64,000 nucleotides of DNA from contig NZ_NQJF01000002.1 of NCBI RefSeq assembly GCF_002245495.1, forward strand, positions 332,018 to 396,017. The letters run 5' to 3'. The stretch is from Oceanimonas baumannii. GTDB taxonomy: Bacteria; Pseudomonadota; Gammaproteobacteria; Enterobacterales; Aeromonadaceae. The translations under genes were made by a program, and so were the position numbers. Shown piece after piece: positions 60,868-64,000 of the stretch. Position 1 is the stretch's first letter. Each line of letters starts with the position of its first letter. The notes under the pieces are model-generated. The model was not told where the DNA came from. It made no database searches and saw only the letters and a list, made by a program, of their open reading frames with translations.

Positions 60868-63800
60868 ATGGATACCGTACGCATTGAAAGCGCTGTTCAA
60901 ATTACCAGCCTGAAAGGTCAGGCGTTTGTTATTGAAAAAGACGGCACTGTGACGCCGGTAAGTCCGGGACAGATTTTGCCTGCAGGCAGTGTGCTGCTGA
61001 CCGATGAAAACTCCGGTATTGTTTACACTGATGTTCCGGCTGAAGCCGGTACCGTTGTTACCCAGCCAGATATGACAGATGCCCCTGGTGCAGCCGAAGA
61101 AGCAGAAGCCATTCAGGCTGCCATTCTGGCTGGTCTTGACCCTACCAAATTGTTTGATGCGCCTGCAGCCGGTAACCCCGCAGCCGGACCAGTGACTGCC
61201 GACGGCAGCGGCAATGCCGGGTTTGTGGTGGTGGACAGAACCGGTGATGCGCTGCTGGCCGAAGCTGGTTTTGATACCGCCTTTGCGCCCGAGGCATTTG
61301 CGACTGTGCTTGATGAGCTGCCCCGGTTACTGGATGAAAACAGCCTCCCTGAGCTGGATATTAACTATAACCCTCCGTTAACGCCTGCTGAAATTCCTCC
61401 GGTGTTCCCTGAACTTGCAGATGGTAATTTTGCCTGGGTCGATGAAGGTGCTTTACCTGTTGGCAGCCGTTCCGGCTCTGACAATGAATCGGCAAGCGGC
61501 ACCCTAATTATTAATACCGGTAATGATGTACTGGCATTGGTAGAAGTGCAGGATGCCAGCGGTAACTGGGTTGATATTACCAGTGGCGGCACCGTGCTAA
61601 CGGAATACGGGACCCTGGTGTTTGATGAAAATTATAACTGGACCTACACGGTTAATGATCCTCAGCAGCATGGCGACAGCGATGCGGTCTTTGATAACGA
61701 TCGTTTATCGGAAGTTGTTCCGGTTCGTATTACCGATGATGACGGTGAACAGGCCACCGGCAATATTCATATTGAAGTACTGGATGACGGCCCCGATGCC
61801 ATTGATGATTTTGCCAGTACGCCGGAAGATACTCCCATAGTAGTGGATGTAATTGATAACGATATTGAAGGCGCGGACGGCGCCACTGTTACTGGTGTGG
61901 CTTTTGTGCCGGGCTTTGAAGAAGCGGGCACGATCAGCATTACCGAAGACGGTCAGATCCGCTTTGAGCCGGCGGCCGGTACCGAAGGACAGGTACAGAT
62001 TGAATACACTCTTACCGACGGTGACGGCGACAGCGATACTGCGATCCTGACGGTGACGGTGGGAGAAGACTCCACTCCCACGCTGAATATTACCTTTGAT
62101 GATGGTCGTGACTGGGTGGCGGAATCGGCGCTGGATGACGGCGGTTCCGATGGCAGCAGTGATAACGAAAGCACCCGCGGCACCCTGGGCATCAACACCT
62201 TCGGTGACAGCCTGGCCAGTCTGGAAGTACGGGTACAGGACAGCAGTGGCACCTGGATCAATGTCACCGGGGGCGGCACCGTGTCCGGTACCTATGGCAC
62301 CCTGGAGGTGACACAAAATCCCGACGGCAGTTATCGCTGGGCATATACCCTGAGTGACAACACCGAAGATCACACCGATCCCAACCAGGTAGAAGCGGGC
62401 GATGTGGTACGTGATGACTTTGATGTCCGGGTGACCGACAGCGACGGCTCACCGGTACAGGGCATCCTGGGCATTGAAGTGCGCGACGATGGCCCCAATG
62501 CCAACAATGACAGCGTCAGTACCCCGGAAGACACCGCCATTGTGGTGGATGTGATGGCCAATGACGTTGAGGGTGCCGACGGCGCGCAAGTGACCGCGGT
62601 GGTCTTGCTGCCGGGGTTTGAAGAGGCGGGCACGGTCAGCATTACCGAAGACGGTCAGATCCGCTTTGAGCCGGCGGCCGGTACCGAAGGACAGGTGCAG
62701 ATTGAATACACCCTTACCGACAGTGACGGCGACAGCGATACTGCGATCCTGACGGTGACGGTGGGAGAAGACTCCACTCCCACGCTGAATATTACCTTTG
62801 ATGATGGTCGTGACTGGGTGGCGGAATCGGCGCTGGATGACGGCGGCTCCGATGGCAGCAGTGATAACGAAAGCACCCGCGGCACCCTGGACATCAACAC
62901 CTTCGGTGACAGCCTGGCCAGTCTGGAAGTGCGGGTTCAGGACAGCAGTGGCACCTGGGTCAATGTCACCGGGGGCGGCACCGTGTCCGGCACCTATGGC
63001 ACCCTGGAGGTGACGCAAAATCCCGACGGCAGTTATCGCTGGGCATATACCCTGAGTGACAACACCGAAGATCACACCGATCCCAATCAGGTAGAAGCGG
63101 GCGATGTGGTACGTGATGACTTTGATGTCCGGGTGACCGACAGCGACGGCTCACCGGTACAGGGCATCCTGGGCATTGAAGTGCGCGACGATGGCCCCAA
63201 TGCCAACAATGACAGCAACAGCGTCACCGAAGGGGATACCCTGGCGGTGAATGCCGCTGATGGTGTGCTCGATAACGACACCGCCGGGGCCGATAACTGG
63301 GCAACCGGTGGTGCCGTGGTGGGGGTGGTGGCCGGTAACAGTGGGGCAGCGGCCAGCAATGGCAACGTGGGCACGACCGTGGCCGGCAGCTACGGCAGCC
63401 TGATGCTGAACGCCGATGGCAGCTACACCTATGTGGCCACGGCCGATGCCATTAACAGTAACGCGCAGGACGTGTTCACCTACACGGTACAGGACGGCGA
63501 CGGCGATCTGGCGTACGCCACCTTGACCATCAATGTCAACGACGTTACCGGGGTGCCGGCGACCACCACCGGTCAGGTGGATGAAGCGGGCCTGCCGGCG
63601 GGCACCAGTGCCGGCGATGACAGTGAAAAAATCATCAATGGCAGCCTCAACCTGCAGTCTGGCTGGAGTGTGGACGGGGCACAAAGTGGCACCGCTGGTT
63701 TTGGCAGCTGGTCGGTGAACACCGATGGCACCTTCAGCTACACCCTGACCCAAGCAACGACGGACGTGGATGGCGTCGCAGAGACCGACAGTTTCAGCTA

Positions 63801-64000
63801 CACCGCCACCGACGGCTTCGGCAACACGGTGACCAACACCGTGGTCATCACCATTGTGGATGACGAGCCGGTGGCTGCGAATGACAGCAACAGCGTCACC
63901 GAAGGGGATACCCTGAACGTGAGTGCTGTTGATGGCGTGCTCGATAACGACACCGCCGGAGCCGATAACTGGGCAACCGGTGGTGCCGTGGTGGGGGTGG
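60868..64000 (+). CDS. Giant repetitive biofilm adhesin, LapA/BapA-like (3' end outside window)
   Basis: An open frame from ATG 60868 (AAGGGG eight bases upstream) to the window end, 1044 residues and unfinished. Residues 1-130 form the retention module (VRIESAVQITSLKGQAFVIE, then AIQAAILAGLDPTKLF) followed by two LapG-type motifs, PAAG at 99-102 and 104-107. From about residue 185 on it consists of acidic Ig/cadherin-like VCBS-type repeats (for example STPEDTPIVVDVIDND and SVTEGDTLNVSAVDGVLDND) with Asp/Gly-rich calcium-binding character. There is no N-terminal signal peptide, as expected for type I secretion; the secretion signal and any RTX domain lie downstream. Its lap neighbours handle its export and release. 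Confidence 0.9.
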   Translation, partial: MDTVRIESAVQITSLKGQAFVIEKDGTVTPVSPGQILPAGSVLLTDENSGIVYTDVPAEAGTVVTQPDMTDAPGAAEEAEAIQAAILAGLDPTKLFDAPAAGNPAAGPVTADGSGNAGFVVVDRTGDALLAEAGFDTAFAPEAFATVLDELPRLLDENSLPELDINYNPPLTPAEIPPVFPELADGNFAWVDEGALPVGSRSGSDNESASGTLIINTGNDVLALVEVQDASGNWVDITSGGTVLTEYGTLVFDENYNWTYTVNDPQQHGDSDAVFDNDRLSEVVPVRITDDDGEQATGNIHIEVLDDGPDAIDDFASTPEDTPIVVDVIDNDIEGADGATVTGVAFVPGFEEAGTISITEDGQIRFEPAAGTEGQVQIEYTLTDGDGDSDTAILTVTVGEDSTPTLNITFDDGRDWVAESALDDGGSDGSSDNESTRGTLGINTFGDSLASLEVRVQDSSGTWINVTGGGTVSGTYGTLEVTQNPDGSYRWAYTLSDNTEDHTDPNQVEAGDVVRDDFDVRVTDSDGSPVQGILGIEVRDDGPNANNDSVSTPEDTAIVVDVMANDVEGADGAQVTAVVLLPGFEEAGTVSITEDGQIRFEPAAGTEGQVQIEYTLTDSDGDSDTAILTVTVGEDSTPTLNITFDDGRDWVAESALDDGGSDGSSDNESTRGTLDINTFGDSLASLEVRVQDSSGTWVNVTGGGTVSGTYGTLEVTQNPDGSYRWAYTLSDNTEDHTDPNQVEAGDVVRDDFDVRVTDSDGSPVQGILGIEVRDDGPNANNDSNSVTEGDTLAVNAADGVLDNDTAGADNWATGGAVVGVVAGNSGAAASNGNVGTTVAGSYGSLMLNADGSYTYVATADAINSNAQDVFTYTVQDGDGDLAYATLTINVNDVTGVPATTTGQVDEAGLPAGTSAGDDSEKIINGSLNLQSGWSVDGAQSGTAGFGSWSVNTDGTFSYTLTQATTDVDGVAETDSFSYTATDGFGNTVTNTVVITIVDDEPVAANDSNSVTEGDTLNVSAVDGVLDNDTAGADNWATGGAVVGV
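61162..61188 (+). other. Tandem LapG cleavage motif (two PAAG sites) in the adhesin
   Basis: Codons 99-107 read P-A-A-G-N-P-A-A-G. Each PAAG fits the (T/A/P)AAG motif cleaved by LapG between the two alanines in known LapA-type adhesins. It is preceded by the helix AIQAAILAGLDPTKLF, which in the family sets the site. Most described adhesins show one such motif at this position. Confidence 0.8.
61912..63217 (+). repeat. Near-identical direct repeats, period 702 bases, inside the adhesin gene
   Basis: Bases 61912-62515 and 62614-63217 are almost identical at exact 702-base spacing (234 residues), from FEEAGTVSITEDGQIRFEP to EVRDDGPNANNDS. The ~98 bases before each copy are homologous but diverged. 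Two Ig-like modules per period. The near-identity points to recent duplication or gene conversion and makes assembly collapse possible. Confidence 0.88.
63211..64000 (+). repeat. Second repeat type in the adhesin, period 672 bases
   Basis: The segment starting at 63211 (NDSNSVTEGDTLAVNAADGV) recurs at 63883 (SNSVTEGDTLNVSAVDGV) and runs to the window end with few differences. Spacing is 672 bases (224 residues). It follows the 702-base repeats and probably begins a long array. Confidence 0.85.

Noticed and set aside
61705..63753. Long minus-strand open frames through the adhesin region (for example 62449-63075)
   Set aside because: They are antisense to the repetitive adhesin, duplicated with its 702-base period, and have no ribosome-binding site or recognisable domain.
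61429..64000. CRISPR-like periodic repeats at the end of the window
   Set aside because: The repeat periods are 672 and 702 bases, in frame and coding for adhesin modules; no short repeat-spacer pattern exists anywhere in the window.

Overview
The window looks like chromosomal DNA of a marine or aquatic gammaproteobacterium close to Aeromonadales (an Oceanimonas/Oceanisphaera/Zobellella-type genome). The evidence is gene content and order: a cheB-motC-motD-parC-parP-cheW chemotaxis tail, a full ccmABCDEFGHI operon, aroF-tyrA, gcvA-ygdD-rlmM, yqcC-truC-yqcA, rcsF-trmO and syd/queF are arranged as in polarly flagellated gammaproteobacteria and enterics. The species assignment is inference. Base composition is GC-rich almost everywhere, except for one clearly AT-rich stretch at about 43.2-46.0 kb.

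Layout. 1-4.5 kb: end of a polar-flagellum chemotaxis operon (cheB C-terminus, a second stator pair motC/motD, the ParC/ParP array-positioning pair, cheW, a DUF2802 membrane protein). 4.7-11.7 kb: cytochrome c maturation operon. 11.8-15.4 kb: mlaA, a small orphan gene, then aroF-tyrA with a good TyrR box just before aroF. 15.5-25.5 kb: proS, a BCCT transporter, a cNMP/CBS/DUF294 regulator with a DnaQ-like exonuclease, DUF2726, gcvA, a small hydrolase, ygdD, rlmM. 25.5-34.2 kb: an NAD-type isocitrate dehydrogenase, xni-ppnN, a diguanylate cyclase, a TPR membrane protein ending in a degenerate GGDEF domain, queF and syd. 34.2-40.4 kb: poorly characterised conserved genes (DUF2310, DUF2789, DUF3301, DUF3549), yqcC-truC-yqcA, trmO and rcsF, interspersed with a family of hairpin-rich 124-base intergenic repeats.

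40.6-49 kb: a surface-glycan cluster: ugd, a flippase, a sulfotransferase, three glycosyltransferases, a polyprenol-phosphate sugar-1-phosphate transferase and uppP. An exact RfaH ops (JUMPstart) element lies at its head. The sulfotransferase and the first two glycosyltransferases are AT-rich and look acquired. 49.2-52.3 kb: a beta-CASP metallo-hydrolase and a chemoreceptor. 52.5 kb to the end: a complete Lap-type biofilm-adhesion locus: type I secretion ATPase, membrane-fusion protein and TolC-like pore (lapB/C/E), an OmpA-like lipoprotein, the periplasmic protease LapG, the c-di-GMP receptor LapD, and the first ~1040 residues of a giant repetitive adhesin that runs off the window.

How it fits together: several modules concern the motile-to-sessile choice. 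These are polar chemotaxis arrays and stators, a c-di-GMP synthase, a degenerate GGDEF sensor, and LapD/LapG holding or releasing the adhesin at the outer membrane. The glycan cluster would supply a possibly sulfated surface polymer. I found no CRISPR array, no tRNA or rRNA gene and no insertion sequence. The best leads for something new are the AT-rich sulfoglycan genes behind an ops element, the tandem PAAG cleavage motif in the adhesin, the insertion in Ugd, and the covarying 124-base repeat family.
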